From NCBI GenBank assembly GCA_965267435.1, contig OZ253960.1:4154001-4218000 (forward strand): 64,000 nt of DNA, in the 5' to 3' direction. The DNA comes from JAWPMT01 sp965267435. GTDB lineage: Bacteria > Bacteroidota > Bacteroidia > Cytophagales > Cyclobacteriaceae. The position numbers and the translations under genes were made by a program. The notes under the pieces are model-generated. The model was not told the origin of the DNA. It did no database searches and was given only the letters and a program-made list of their open reading frames with translations. This document shows, in pieces, positions 43,848 through 52,676 of the stretch (position 1 is its first letter; each line of letters begins with the position of its first letter).

Positions 43848-45782
43848 ATGAGACATTTTTCTATGGCTCTTGCGATGGTAATTGTCGCAATGAGCACTCA
43901 CTGCTTAGCTCAAAAAAGCCCCGTGAAGTTTGGCGAGGTGTCACTCGCGGACCTCAAAATGACCGAATCTGAAATCGACCCCTCCGCAGGAGCAGAATAC
44001 CTACTCATGTGGGGCCTGACTTCATTTGATGGTGAATTTGAGACCGTCCTGTCGCTTCATACGAGGATCAAGATCCTCAACAAAAATGAACTGGACCGGG
44101 GGAACATCAAGATCCCATACTTCCGGGGAGATGCAGTCTCAGGCCTCAAAGCGGTCACCTATAACCTCGAGAACGGCCGTGTGGTAGAATCCAAAGTGAA
44201 GAATAGCGATGTATTCGATGAAAGAATACAAGACGATCTGCGAAGCAAAAACTTCAGTATGCCCGACTTGAAAGTGGGCTCTATTATTGAATACAAGTAC
44301 AACGTCAAATACGGAGGATGGCGAAGCTTGAATCCCTGGTACTTCGAAATGGACATCCCCATCCGGCACAATGAGTACAATGTCAGTGTGCCTGAATACT
44401 TCGATTACAAGCAGATCCTATCAGGATATGGGGCCAGGGTAGACTACGGCGAGTCGACCGCCACCAAGACATACGGCAGTACGCCGGTAACGCTAAATAA
44501 GAAACATTATATAGCTCGCAATGTCCCTCCATTTAAGGAGGAGCCCTATATGACCACCAAAGAGGATTATGTGAAAAAAGTCCGATATGAATTGTCATCC
44601 ATCAACATTCCTGGTGTCTTCTACCAAACCTATCTCCCACCCAATTACGGATCGCTGAGTAGAACATACGCTAACGAAGAGTACTTTGGGACTGACCTCC
44701 TCAACAATGGTTTCCTCAAGGATGTAGTAGCCGTAATCATCGCAGATGCGAACTCAGAAGCAGATAAGATCCAGAAGATCTATGAATTCGTCCACGACGA
44801 GATCGACCATGATGACGAATACGAATCCGACCGTCTGCGCGCCGTCCTAAAGGACCGCAAAGGATCCTGCAATGATATCAATCGACTCCTGGTCGCCATG
44901 CTTCGGGAAGCGGGGATCCAGGCAGACCCGGTTCGGATCAGTACCCGCGACCACGGCCGTGTCCACCCCACGTATGCGATGACTTCGAACTTCAACCACA
45001 CCATCGTCTGCGCCAATGCTGACGAGAAGGATTACCTCATGGATGCCGGGTTCAAAGGATATCCTTTCGGTATGCTCCCCAAGGAATGCCTCAATGGCCA
45101 GGGATTGGTCATCTCAGACGATAATCCGAGATGGGTAGATCTCGAAGGGAAGAAAGGTGACGTTGCCTTCTTCACGGGTAAGTTTGTCATCGAGGACGAT
45201 GGTATCATGACCGGCGATCTGAAACTGTCACGCGGCGGGTACAACGCCGAAGACTTCAGAACATCGAACAAAGGCGATCTGGACGACTTCAAGCAAGACT
45301 TTGCAACCAGCCATAGCTCCTGGTTCATAGACAACCATGAAATCGAGGGAATGGACGACCTCGGCGCAACGATCAACCATAAGTTGTCGCTGGAATTCGA
45401 TGATCACGTGGAGGTGATGGATGATCTGATCATCTTCAATCCGTTTGTACATGGACGTCAGCAGGAGAATCCCTTCGAGTCGGAAGAACGGAAGTACCCA
45501 GTCAACTTCAACACCAAAAAACAAGTGACGATGAGCTATCAAATCCAGTTGCCTGATGGCGTGGTGGTGGATGAAGTCCCTCAACCCTTGCGGATTGCCT
45601 TGCCAAACAAAGGGGGATCTTACGTATGTCAGATTCAGCCTGTTGGGAACACCCTGAACGTCTTATCAAAGATGAGGCTGGACAAGATCGAGTTTAGCCC
45701 CGATGAGTATCCTTATCTGCGGGAATTCTATGCCCAAATGGTTGCCAAGCAGGCCGAAAGTGTCGTTCTTAAAAGGCAGTAA
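43848..45782 (+). CDS. DUF3857/transglutaminase-like secreted protein
   Basis: Protein of 644 aa with signal peptide (MRHFSMALAMVIVAMSTHCLAQ). An N-terminal DUF3857 beta-rich domain spans about residues 50-250 (LSLHTRIKILNKNELDRGNIKIPYF; GSIIEYKYNVKYGGW). A transglutaminase-like papain-fold core spans about 290-420 with Cys in RKGSCNDINRLL, His in FNHTIVCA and Asp in YLMDAGF. A C-terminal DUF3858-like domain follows. The family is common in Bacteroidota and probably acts in the periplasm on proteins or peptides, but no activity is established. It is directly followed, without any gap, by a paralogue. Confidence 0.88.
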   Translation: MRHFSMALAMVIVAMSTHCLAQKSPVKFGEVSLADLKMTESEIDPSAGAEYLLMWGLTSFDGEFETVLSLHTRIKILNKNELDRGNIKIPYFRGDAVSGLKAVTYNLENGRVVESKVKNSDVFDERIQDDLRSKNFSMPDLKVGSIIEYKYNVKYGGWRSLNPWYFEMDIPIRHNEYNVSVPEYFDYKQILSGYGARVDYGESTATKTYGSTPVTLNKKHYIARNVPPFKEEPYMTTKEDYVKKVRYELSSINIPGVFYQTYLPPNYGSLSRTYANEEYFGTDLLNNGFLKDVVAVIIADANSEADKIQKIYEFVHDEIDHDDEYESDRLRAVLKDRKGSCNDINRLLVAMLREAGIQADPVRISTRDHGRVHPTYAMTSNFNHTIVCANADEKDYLMDAGFKGYPFGMLPKECLNGQGLVISDDNPRWVDLEGKKGDVAFFTGKFVIEDDGIMTGDLKLSRGGYNAEDFRTSNKGDLDDFKQDFATSHSSWFIDNHEIEGMDDLGATINHKLSLEFDDHVEVMDDLIIFNPFVHGRQQENPFESEERKYPVNFNTKKQVTMSYQIQLPDGVVVDEVPQPLRIALPNKGGSYVCQIQPVGNTLNVLSKMRLDKIEFSPDEYPYLREFYAQMVAKQAESVVLKRQ

Positions 45783-47699
45783 ATGCCCTTGCTTATGATG
45801 CATAGAATAGTCTTGATTGCGCTCGTACTTGCCATGAGCTCTCTGGCCAGGGGTCAGAAGCAGTATCCTGTATCGGACATAGCTCAGAATCTATTGTCCG
45901 GTGCGGACGCAGTGTTCAGGCTCAATGAAGCGGAATTCACAATTGAGTCTATTGACCGATCTACCTATCGGGTGCACAAGGTGATCACCATCCTCAACAA
46001 GGACGCTGCGTGGATGGCGACTCCAGTTGTTCATTACGATAAGTTGTCAAAAGTAGAAAGCTTCGAAGCTGTCGTATACGACGAATGGGGCAGTGAAGTC
46101 CAAAAGCTGAAGAGCAAGGACATCGTAGATCAAAGCAACATTCAGGGCTACTCATTGTACGAGGACAACCGCATCAAATTTGGTAATCTGCAACAGAGCG
46201 GTTACCCTTACACAATCGAATACAGCTATCAGGTCGGCTACAAGTTTCTTTACTTCATTCCGGATTGGACGGTATTGCCTGATGAGCAGGTTGCAGTGGA
46301 ACGATCGGTATACACGATAAGCGCCCCAGATGGGTTGCTCCCACGGTACAAGCAACTGATGTATGATGGTGAGCCGCAGATCTCCCATGGCAAAGGCAGA
46401 ACAAGCTATCAGTGGGTATTTGAGGGATACGAAGCACAGGAATTGGAAGTCTTTGGCGACCGACTCGCCAACAATCCGAAAATTTTGGTGGCGCCCTCAA
46501 GATTCAAGTATGAGGATTATGAAGGCAATATGTCTACCTGGGACGAACTGGCCAGATGGCAACTGTCATTGAATGCCGGTCGAAACGACCTAAGCCCTGC
46601 TACCAAGGCCAAGGTGCAGCTGCTGGCCGAACAGCACAACACCACGAAGGAGAAAGTCCGGGCGATCTATGAGTACATGCAAGACCGTACCCGATATGTC
46701 AGCATCCAATTGGGTATCGGTGGGTTTCAGCCATTTCCGGCGAGCTCAGTCGATGAGAATGGCTACGGGGACTGCAAGGCGTTGTCCTTTTATACAAAGT
46801 CGCTCCTGGAGGCCGCAGGCATAGAGGCGCATTATACATGGATCTACAGTGGTAGCAATCCTCCAGACGTTTATGAGGATTTTCCTGATGATAGCTTCAA
46901 TCATATCATTCTCTCCGTCCCCAACCACGGCGACACTTTGTGGTTGGAGTGCACCAGTCAGAACATTCCGATGGGATACATTGGCAAATCGAATAGCGAC
47001 CGGCAGGTGCTGGTTGTGACCAAAGATGGTGGTAAGATCGTGCGAACTCCCTCGTATGACTTCGAGCAGAACCTCTATGTTACCAGCGCATCGATCAATT
47101 TGAATAAAGAAGGCCATGCGGAGTTCTCCGGGACGGTGGACTTCAACGGTCGCGCAGTGGACTACATGGGTGTCAGGCACTACATGCACCAGGACATGGA
47201 GACGAGAAAAGAGTGGCTTGAAGAATTCCTCAACATCCCCAATTACAAGGTTGTCAACTTCGAATTCGGGGAGGAGCGCACTCGTATTCCGAAGGTTACG
47301 CTGGCGATGGATCTGCAAATCCGCAATGCTGCCTCAGTGAGCGGAAAACGCCTGTTTATCCAGCCCAATATCCTCAACCAGAGTACGTTCGTCCCGCCGT
47401 CAACCGAGCGCCAGACACCTATCAAGCTGACCAGCGCCTATCTGCAGAAGGACACAATTCGGATCGCTCTTCCAGAAGGAAGTTTTATAGAAAAACTCCC
47501 TGAAGCCATAGAACTAAGCTCTCCCTTCGGAGAGTACAAGGCGGAGTTCCGGAAAACAGAAACTGAACTGATCTATGTAAGGAGCTTCCGGGGAAACAAG
47601 GGCCAATGGGAGTCTAAACGGTATGCAGAGCTCGTCAAATTCTATAGAGATGTCCGAAGAGCCGATCGTAAGAAAGTAATTGTCTCCACTTCCACCTAA
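45783..47699 (+). CDS. DUF3857/transglutaminase-like secreted protein (paralogue)
   Basis: Protein of 638 aa with the same layout as its upstream neighbour: signal peptide (MHRIVLIALVLAMSSLARGQ), DUF3857 domain (STYRVHKVITILNKDAAWM), and transglutaminase core with Cys in NGYGDCKALSFYT and His in DSFNHIILSV. The third catalytic position reads Glu in LWLECTSQ, instead of the Asp seen in the upstream copy. Its ATG immediately follows the upstream TAA, so the two are translationally linked and probably act together. Overall similarity between the two looks modest, so this is an old duplication. Confidence 0.88.
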   Translation: MPLLMMHRIVLIALVLAMSSLARGQKQYPVSDIAQNLLSGADAVFRLNEAEFTIESIDRSTYRVHKVITILNKDAAWMATPVVHYDKLSKVESFEAVVYDEWGSEVQKLKSKDIVDQSNIQGYSLYEDNRIKFGNLQQSGYPYTIEYSYQVGYKFLYFIPDWTVLPDEQVAVERSVYTISAPDGLLPRYKQLMYDGEPQISHGKGRTSYQWVFEGYEAQELEVFGDRLANNPKILVAPSRFKYEDYEGNMSTWDELARWQLSLNAGRNDLSPATKAKVQLLAEQHNTTKEKVRAIYEYMQDRTRYVSIQLGIGGFQPFPASSVDENGYGDCKALSFYTKSLLEAAGIEAHYTWIYSGSNPPDVYEDFPDDSFNHIILSVPNHGDTLWLECTSQNIPMGYIGKSNSDRQVLVVTKDGGKIVRTPSYDFEQNLYVTSASINLNKEGHAEFSGTVDFNGRAVDYMGVRHYMHQDMETRKEWLEEFLNIPNYKVVNFEFGEERTRIPKVTLAMDLQIRNAASVSGKRLFIQPNILNQSTFVPPSTERQTPIKLTSAYLQKDTIRIALPEGSFIEKLPEAIELSSPFGEYKAEFRKTETELIYVRSFRGNKGQWESKRYAELVKFYRDVRRADRKKVIVSTST

Positions 47700-47708
47700 C
47701 TTGCCCCT

Positions 47709-48044
47709 GTGGCAATTACGTGGCAAGACTTCGAAAAAGTGGATATGCGTGTCGGAACCGTGCTGGAAGCCTCGGTCTTCAAGGAGGCCCGCAAACCCGC
47801 TTATATCCTTAAGGTCGATTTTGGCGATGAGATCGGGATACGCAAGAGCTCCGCACAGATCACCAATCATTACCAACCGGCAGACCTGGTAGGTCGGCAA
47901 GTCATCGCAGTCGTTAATTTTCCACCAAAGCAAATTGGGCCCATTCGCAGTGAATGTCTGGTGATGGGCGTGTATGATCAGGACAATGCGGTAATTTTAT
48001 TGCAACCTGACCAACAAGCACCCAATGGCTCCAAAATCGGCTAA
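47709..48044 (+). CDS. csaA: tRNA-binding protein CsaA
   Basis: Small cytoplasmic protein of 111 aa with the EMAP/tRNA-binding OB fold; CsaA binds tRNA and has been proposed to assist export as a chaperone. Almost the whole sequence matches the family: WQDFEKVDMRVGTVLEA, ARKPAYILKVDFG, KSSAQITNHY, VIAVVNFPPKQIGPIRSECLVMG. It starts at GTG 47709 (MAITWQDFEKV), 9 bp after the previous stop. It ends 20 bp inside the DUF1835 gene, so these genes form a tight run. Confidence 0.92.
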   Translation: MAITWQDFEKVDMRVGTVLEASVFKEARKPAYILKVDFGDEIGIRKSSAQITNHYQPADLVGRQVIAVVNFPPKQIGPIRSECLVMGVYDQDNAVILLQPDQQAPNGSKIG

Positions 48045-48909
48045 CTCTACTCTTAACATATTAAACGGCGACGCGACAAGGCCGGAGTTCGACAAGGCCT
48101 CCATCGATGGGGATGTGGTAGTCTGGCGGGAGGTCATGGTCGAAGGGCCAGTCACGGGAGACATAAGATCTGAGGCATTTTGGGATGCACGGCGACAGTA
48201 CATTGAAGGCACCTATGGCGCTCCTGGAAAGTATCAGGACACCTTCATGACACAGCTCCGGCAGCTGGATCACGCCAACCAATATGACGAAGTCGTTTTG
48301 TGGTTTGAATTTGATCTGTTTTGCCAGATCAATATGCTGGCGTGTCTCGCCTATGTGCAGCATGACCATATCAGTCTGGTCTGCCTGGGGAATCAACTAG
48401 GAGGTCGCTGGCAGGGATTGGGGGAAATCGGGGCTGCTGACTTTTCGAAGCTATTCCAGGAACGACTATCGCTCTCCTGTGAGGATGTACAGTACGCACA
48501 CGAGGTGTGGGATGTCTATACGCACGACGATGCTGAGAAAATCAAATCCCTACGAAAAGCACATCCGACATTCGTCCATCTTGACCGTGCGCTACAGGCC
48601 CATATCAGTCGGTTTCCAGGCCCAAATGGTATCAATGCCATAGAATACGACATGCTTGAGGTAGTCAGGGAAGGTGTCACTAACGAAAGGCAACTGATAG
48701 GCAAGATGCTCAGAAACGATCCCTGGCTAGGCTTTGGCGATCTGCAATTTGAGCGAGTACTCAGGTCTTTGGGGGAGCTAATTGATAGTGATCTGACCTT
48801 GACGGAGAAAGCAGAACGAGTGCTGAAGCACCAGGATCGCTTCCCGCAGCCAGACGAGTACCTTGGCGGCGTGTATCGGCCCGACTTTTTCCGGCAGACC
48901 TACGGCTAA
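48025..48909 (+). CDS. DUF1835 domain protein
   Basis: Cytoplasmic protein of 294 aa. The N-terminal DUF1835 domain is recognisable from LNILNGDATRPEF, VVVWREVMVEGPV, EAFWDARRQYIEG and EVVLWFEFDLFCQIN. The C-terminal half (from about residue 190) contains helical segments and ends FPQPDEYLGGVYRPDFFRQ. No function is established for the family. It overlaps the csaA 3' end by 20 bp. A degraded bestrophin gene begins within a few bases of its stop. Confidence 0.85.
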   Translation: MAPKSANSTLNILNGDATRPEFDKASIDGDVVVWREVMVEGPVTGDIRSEAFWDARRQYIEGTYGAPGKYQDTFMTQLRQLDHANQYDEVVLWFEFDLFCQINMLACLAYVQHDHISLVCLGNQLGGRWQGLGEIGAADFSKLFQERLSLSCEDVQYAHEVWDVYTHDDAEKIKSLRKAHPTFVHLDRALQAHISRFPGPNGINAIEYDMLEVVREGVTNERQLIGKMLRNDPWLGFGDLQFERVLRSLGELIDSDLTLTEKAERVLKHQDRFPQPDEYLGGVYRPDFFRQTYG

Positions 48910-48913
48910 CAAT

Positions 48914-49093
48914 TTGGACTTCACAAAGTTGCTCCTCATTGTGGTCGCCGTGCTGCAGCATACCTATAGCGAACTCCACAATTGGATGGGGCTGGATTTG
49001 CCGGTCGTGCCAGTGACCATTCTGGGCGGAGCCCTCGCGATATTCCTCGGTTTTCGCAACAACAGTGCCTACCATCGATGCTGGGAGGCTCGA
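48914..49093 (+). pseudogene. 5' fragment of a bestrophin-family channel gene
   Basis: Translation of this stretch gives the N-terminal part of a bestrophin/RFP-TM channel: a hydrophobic segment LLLIVVAVLQHTYSELHNWM, then the hallmark VTILGGALAIFLGFRNNSAY followed by HRCWEAR. A normal bestrophin has about 300 residues and an RWWEAR-like motif. Here the homology stops right after WEAR, and one Trp is Cys. The remainder is absent and the methyltransferase gene starts about 50 bp later. Confidence 0.75.
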
Positions 49094-49146
49094 TGTCATG
49101 TTCATGGAGTAGTTGCTATTTTTGAGCTTCCTAATCACACTCCTAT

Positions 49147-49896
49147 TTGGCACTCCGAAAAGATCACTTCTCATCCTATGCCGCCTCGTACGCGAAGTTC
49201 AGACCCAATTACCCTGAACAGCTTATCAGTACCATATGCGAGGTAGTTGAGCACAAAATCCAGGCCCTCGATGTTGGCACAGGCAACGGACAAGTGGCGA
49301 TGCAGCTTGCAGAGCACTTTCAGACCGTTTACGGCGTAGATATCAGCCCCCAGCAAATGGCGCAGTCCAGCCGCCGGGCCAATGTCCACTATATGATTTC
49401 GAATGCCGAATCGACACCATTTGCCGATCGTAGCTTCGACCTTATCGTAGCAGCGCAGAGCTATCACTGGTTTGGTGAAGAGCAGTTTTGGCAGGAAATG
49501 AAGCGGCTGGCGAAACCCGGCGCTGTTGCCGCAATATGGGGCTATCAGCTACTAAGGGTGGATCACGACGTCGATGAGCTCATCGATGACCTTTATTACA
49601 ACACCCTGGGCCAGAAGTACTGGGATCCGGAGCGGAAGAAGATCGAAGACCAATATCAGTCGATTCACTTTCCATGTGATGAATTACCATTTCCTGATGC
49701 GGAAATTCTCCTGAATTGGACCTGGGAGGAACTGCTCGGCTACATCTCTACGTGGTCTGCGGTACAAAAGTATATCCGGGAGAAGCGGCAAAACCCACTG
49801 AAGGACCTCGAGCACTACCTTCTGGAACATTGGGAGGAAGAGGCCACACATGAGGCGCATTTCCCGATATTTGGCAGATTGGGAAGAATTTGCTGA
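49147..49896 (+). CDS. Class I SAM-dependent methyltransferase
   Basis: Cytoplasmic methyltransferase of 249 aa, Methyltransf_11-like. N-terminal KDHFSSYAASYAKFRPNYP is typical of a widespread UbiE-like group. SAM-binding motif I is ALDVGTGNGQVA, motif II GVDISPQQM, and NAESTPFADRSFDLIVAAQSYHWF follows. The C-terminal part (LNWTWEELLGYISTWSAVQKY) matches the same group. The substrate is unknown. There is an in-frame stop at 49132 and no ATG before the conserved region, leaving TTG 49147 as the only ordinary start. The original start may have been lost when the neighbouring bestrophin gene was deleted. Confidence 0.82.
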   Translation: MALRKDHFSSYAASYAKFRPNYPEQLISTICEVVEHKIQALDVGTGNGQVAMQLAEHFQTVYGVDISPQQMAQSSRRANVHYMISNAESTPFADRSFDLIVAAQSYHWFGEEQFWQEMKRLAKPGAVAAIWGYQLLRVDHDVDELIDDLYYNTLGQKYWDPERKKIEDQYQSIHFPCDELPFPDAEILLNWTWEELLGYISTWSAVQKYIREKRQNPLKDLEHYLLEHWEEEATHEAHFPIFGRLGRIC

Positions 49897-49975
49897 GTTA
49901 CCGAAAAAACCACAAACAATTGATCCTCTCAAGACGTAAGTTTTGGGAACTTCACCAGATAACGCGACGCGACCT

Positions 49976-51718
49976 ATGGCAAAACGGAAAGTCTCACTAA
50001 GAAAGGTATTCAAGGACATCATCTGGCCTCGACGTAAGTCGGTCATGATCGGCCTTCTTCTGATCGTCGTCAGTCGCATAGCGGGTGTGGTCCTGCCCTA
50101 CCAAACCAAGTTTATCATCGATGAGGTGATGAACAACCAAAACCTGGAATTGCTCAAGGAGATCATTCCCACCATACTTGCCGCTATCACTGTTTCGGCA
50201 GGTGCCTCCTTTCTGCTCACCCGCATACTGAGCGTTGAAGCACAGCACCTCATTTCGCAGTTGCGCGTTCAGGTCCAGCGACACATCATCTATCTGCCTG
50301 TAAGGTTCTTCGATAATCACCGGTCAGGGGAGCTGGTATCGAGGATCATGACAGACGTCGAGGGAGTACGCAATATTGTGGGAACCGGGCTGGTGCAGCT
50401 GATCGGTGGATCACTTACGACCATCATTGGTTTTTCATTCCTACTGTCCATCAGTCCCCTGCTGACCGTATCGGTGGTAATTCCACTGATCATCTTCGGC
50501 GTGATTTCCATGAAAGTATTCAGCTACATCAGACCTGTCTTCCGTGAGAGAGGCAAACTCAACGCTGAGGTAACCGCCCGCCTCACAGAGACGCTGAACG
50601 GTATCCGGGTGATCAAAGGTTTCAACGCCGAAAAGCAAGAGGTAGGCACCTTCGGGGAGGGTGCTGATCGCCTGTTTCAAAATGTCAAAAAGAGCCTCAC
50701 AGCTACAGCACTCATGACCAGCTCCGGTACATTCCTCATTGGATTGACCTCAGCACTGGTATTTGGCATGGGAGGATACCTGGACATCATCCAGGGACAG
50801 GATCTTACTGCCGGCGATCTCGTTTCTTTTCTATTTTTCCTTGGGTGGATGACAGCGCCCATCATTCAAATGAGCAACATCGGCAGCCAGATCACTGAGG
50901 CCTTCGCCGGACTGGACCGGACCGAGGAGATCATGAATACGCAACTGGAGGACAACCCAGCTGAGCGGCCAGTCACCATCAAAGACATCAAAGGAGATGT
51001 CAAATTTGACAATGTCACCTTCGCCTACGATGAAGACAAGCATGTGATCCACGACATCACATTTGACGCCCCCGCGGGCAGTGTAACCGCACTCGTAGGA
51101 ACATCCGGATCGGGCAAGTCAACTGTCGCCGGACTCGTGGCCTCCTTTTTGGTACCGGAAAAGGGTGTGGTATATGTCGACGGGCAGGACCTGTCGAAGA
51201 TATCGCTCCAGAGCTACCGAAAAAACATCGGCGTGGTGCTGCAGGATGACTTCCTGTTTGAGGGCACCATTCGCGAAAACATTCTCTTCCCACGGCCCGA
51301 CGCCGGCGAGCATCAGTTGCAGGACGCGGTCAAGGCGGCTTATGTGAATGAGTTTACCGACCGATTTGAAGATGGCCTTGAAACTGTGATCGGTGAGCGA
51401 GGTGTGAAGCTATCGGGAGGCCAACGGCAGCGGCTGGCCATCGCGCGCGCAATTCTTGCAGACCCACAAGTACTCATTTTGGATGAGGCCACTTCCAACC
51501 TGGATACAGAAAGCGAAGGTTTTATACAAGAAAGTCTTGGGCGTCTCATGCAAGGCAGGACCACGTTCGTCATCGCCCACCGCCTCAGCACTATCCGCAA
51601 AGCCGACCAAATACTCGTTTTAGAAAAGGGACGCATCGCAGAGCAAGGCAAGCATGACGAGTTGATTGCTAAGCAGGGTCGTTACTACGAGCTATACACC
51701 TATCAGGCGAAGATCTAG
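49976..51718 (+). CDS. ABC transporter, fused permease-ATPase (exporter type)
   Basis: Half-transporter of 580 aa that should homodimerise to export lipids, drugs or peptides. Six TM helices span residues 1-310 (for example GLLLIVVSRIAGVVLPYQTKFIID). The ATPase domain is complete: Walker A GTSGSGKST, Q-loop VVLQDDFLF, signature LSGGQRQR, Walker B VLILDEAT and switch His in IAHRLST. It resembles MsbA/BmrA-type exporters; the substrate cannot be told. Start ATG 49976 (MAKRKVSLRKVF) was chosen; TTG 49943 would add a non-conserved stretch. A hairpin with T-rich tail follows the stop. Confidence 0.92.
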   Translation: MAKRKVSLRKVFKDIIWPRRKSVMIGLLLIVVSRIAGVVLPYQTKFIIDEVMNNQNLELLKEIIPTILAAITVSAGASFLLTRILSVEAQHLISQLRVQVQRHIIYLPVRFFDNHRSGELVSRIMTDVEGVRNIVGTGLVQLIGGSLTTIIGFSFLLSISPLLTVSVVIPLIIFGVISMKVFSYIRPVFRERGKLNAEVTARLTETLNGIRVIKGFNAEKQEVGTFGEGADRLFQNVKKSLTATALMTSSGTFLIGLTSALVFGMGGYLDIIQGQDLTAGDLVSFLFFLGWMTAPIIQMSNIGSQITEAFAGLDRTEEIMNTQLEDNPAERPVTIKDIKGDVKFDNVTFAYDEDKHVIHDITFDAPAGSVTALVGTSGSGKSTVAGLVASFLVPEKGVVYVDGQDLSKISLQSYRKNIGVVLQDDFLFEGTIRENILFPRPDAGEHQLQDAVKAAYVNEFTDRFEDGLETVIGERGVKLSGGQRQRLAIARAILADPQVLILDEATSNLDTESEGFIQESLGRLMQGRTTFVIAHRLSTIRKADQILVLEKGRIAEQGKHDELIAKQGRYYELYTYQAKI

Positions 51719-51723
51719 ACGGT

Positions 51724-51754
51724 CCGGGGTGAGGCCACACCTCGGTTTGTTTGT
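51724..51754 (+). terminator. Probable terminator after the ABC exporter
   Basis: CCGGGGTG pairs with CACCTCGG (one G-T wobble) around a 6-nt loop, then TTTGTTTGT. The interrupted T-tract makes it weaker than the others in this window. Confidence 0.5.
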
Positions 51755-51863
51755 GGTCGACGCTGGTATTCGTCAATCACGCGCCACCACATATACTTCG
51801 GCGGATATCTCGCCGTTGAATAAAGCGTAAACTACCTACTCACCAAAAAAATCCTTTGTTGCC

Positions 51864-52661
51864 GTGACCCACTACGACGTACTGGGAGTCCCGCGAGATG
51901 CCACCCATGAGGACATCAAGCAAGCCTATCGCCGTCAGGTGAAGATCTATCACCCAGACGTCAATCCTTCACCCGATGCGCGTACCATGATCAGACAACT
52001 CACGGAAGCATACGACGTGCTCTCGGATACCTACTCGCGAAACCTCTACGACCTCAAGCTCACCGACCCTCACCAGTATTTCACCTACACGCACCCGCCT
52101 ACCAAAGAGGAGTCGGACGATTTACGTGCATGGCGCACGTTTCGAAGGAAGAAAGCCAAGGAAGAGCGGGAGCGCATCGACCACCTGATACAGATCAAGA
52201 TTCGCTTCTATCGATTTCAGCGGATATACAGCAAGATCTTTCTCGTTCTTGCCCTGTTTTTTACGGTCGACTACTACTACTGGCCCGAGAGCAAAATGGC
52301 CAAGATCATCAGCATTGAAGGCAATGAGGACGAAACCAACGTGCACACGTCGATCATGTCACTATCCACTGACGAAGAACTCTATCGGCTCTACCGTCAG
52401 AAGCCCATAGATGAGCTTGAGATCCACTATTCATCCATATTTGATATTCCGACACGGGTTGGCATAGTCGGCGATACACATCGCCCGCTGTACCGGGTAC
52501 ACAAGACACTGCACACCTTTCACAATGTGTTCTCCTACATCATCATCGCCATTTCCCTGATAGTAATAATCAAGAGGCAATACGAGGAGTGGGCCATGAC
52601 CCTTGCGATCATACCCTTTTTCCTGAGTGGATTTTTATTGCTATTTGTAGTGGCTCCGTGA
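51864..52661 (+). CDS. Membrane-anchored DnaJ-domain protein
   Basis: Protein of 265 aa. A J-domain at residues 1-65 (HYDVLGVPRDATHEDIKQAY, HPD motif in IYHPDVNP, AYDVLSDTYSRNLYD) should stimulate an Hsp70 ATPase. A highly charged linker (WRTFRRKKAKEERERIDHL) and TM helix (IFLVLALFFTVDYYYW) lead to a ~90-residue extracytoplasmic or loop domain and two more C-terminal hydrophobic helices. It lacks the G/F and zinc-finger regions of DnaJ itself, so it is a specialised type III J-protein. The start is GTG 51864. Confidence 0.82.
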   Translation: MTHYDVLGVPRDATHEDIKQAYRRQVKIYHPDVNPSPDARTMIRQLTEAYDVLSDTYSRNLYDLKLTDPHQYFTYTHPPTKEESDDLRAWRTFRRKKAKEERERIDHLIQIKIRFYRFQRIYSKIFLVLALFFTVDYYYWPESKMAKIISIEGNEDETNVHTSIMSLSTDEELYRLYRQKPIDELEIHYSSIFDIPTRVGIVGDTHRPLYRVHKTLHTFHNVFSYIIIAISLIVIIKRQYEEWAMTLAIIPFFLSGFLLLFVVAP

Positions 52662-52676
52662 GCGCGGGTTGAGCCC

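Noticed and set aside
46746..47318. A 190-residue minus-strand open frame inside the second DUF3857 gene
   Set aside because: It lies entirely opposite a well-supported gene, and its translation resembles no protein I know.
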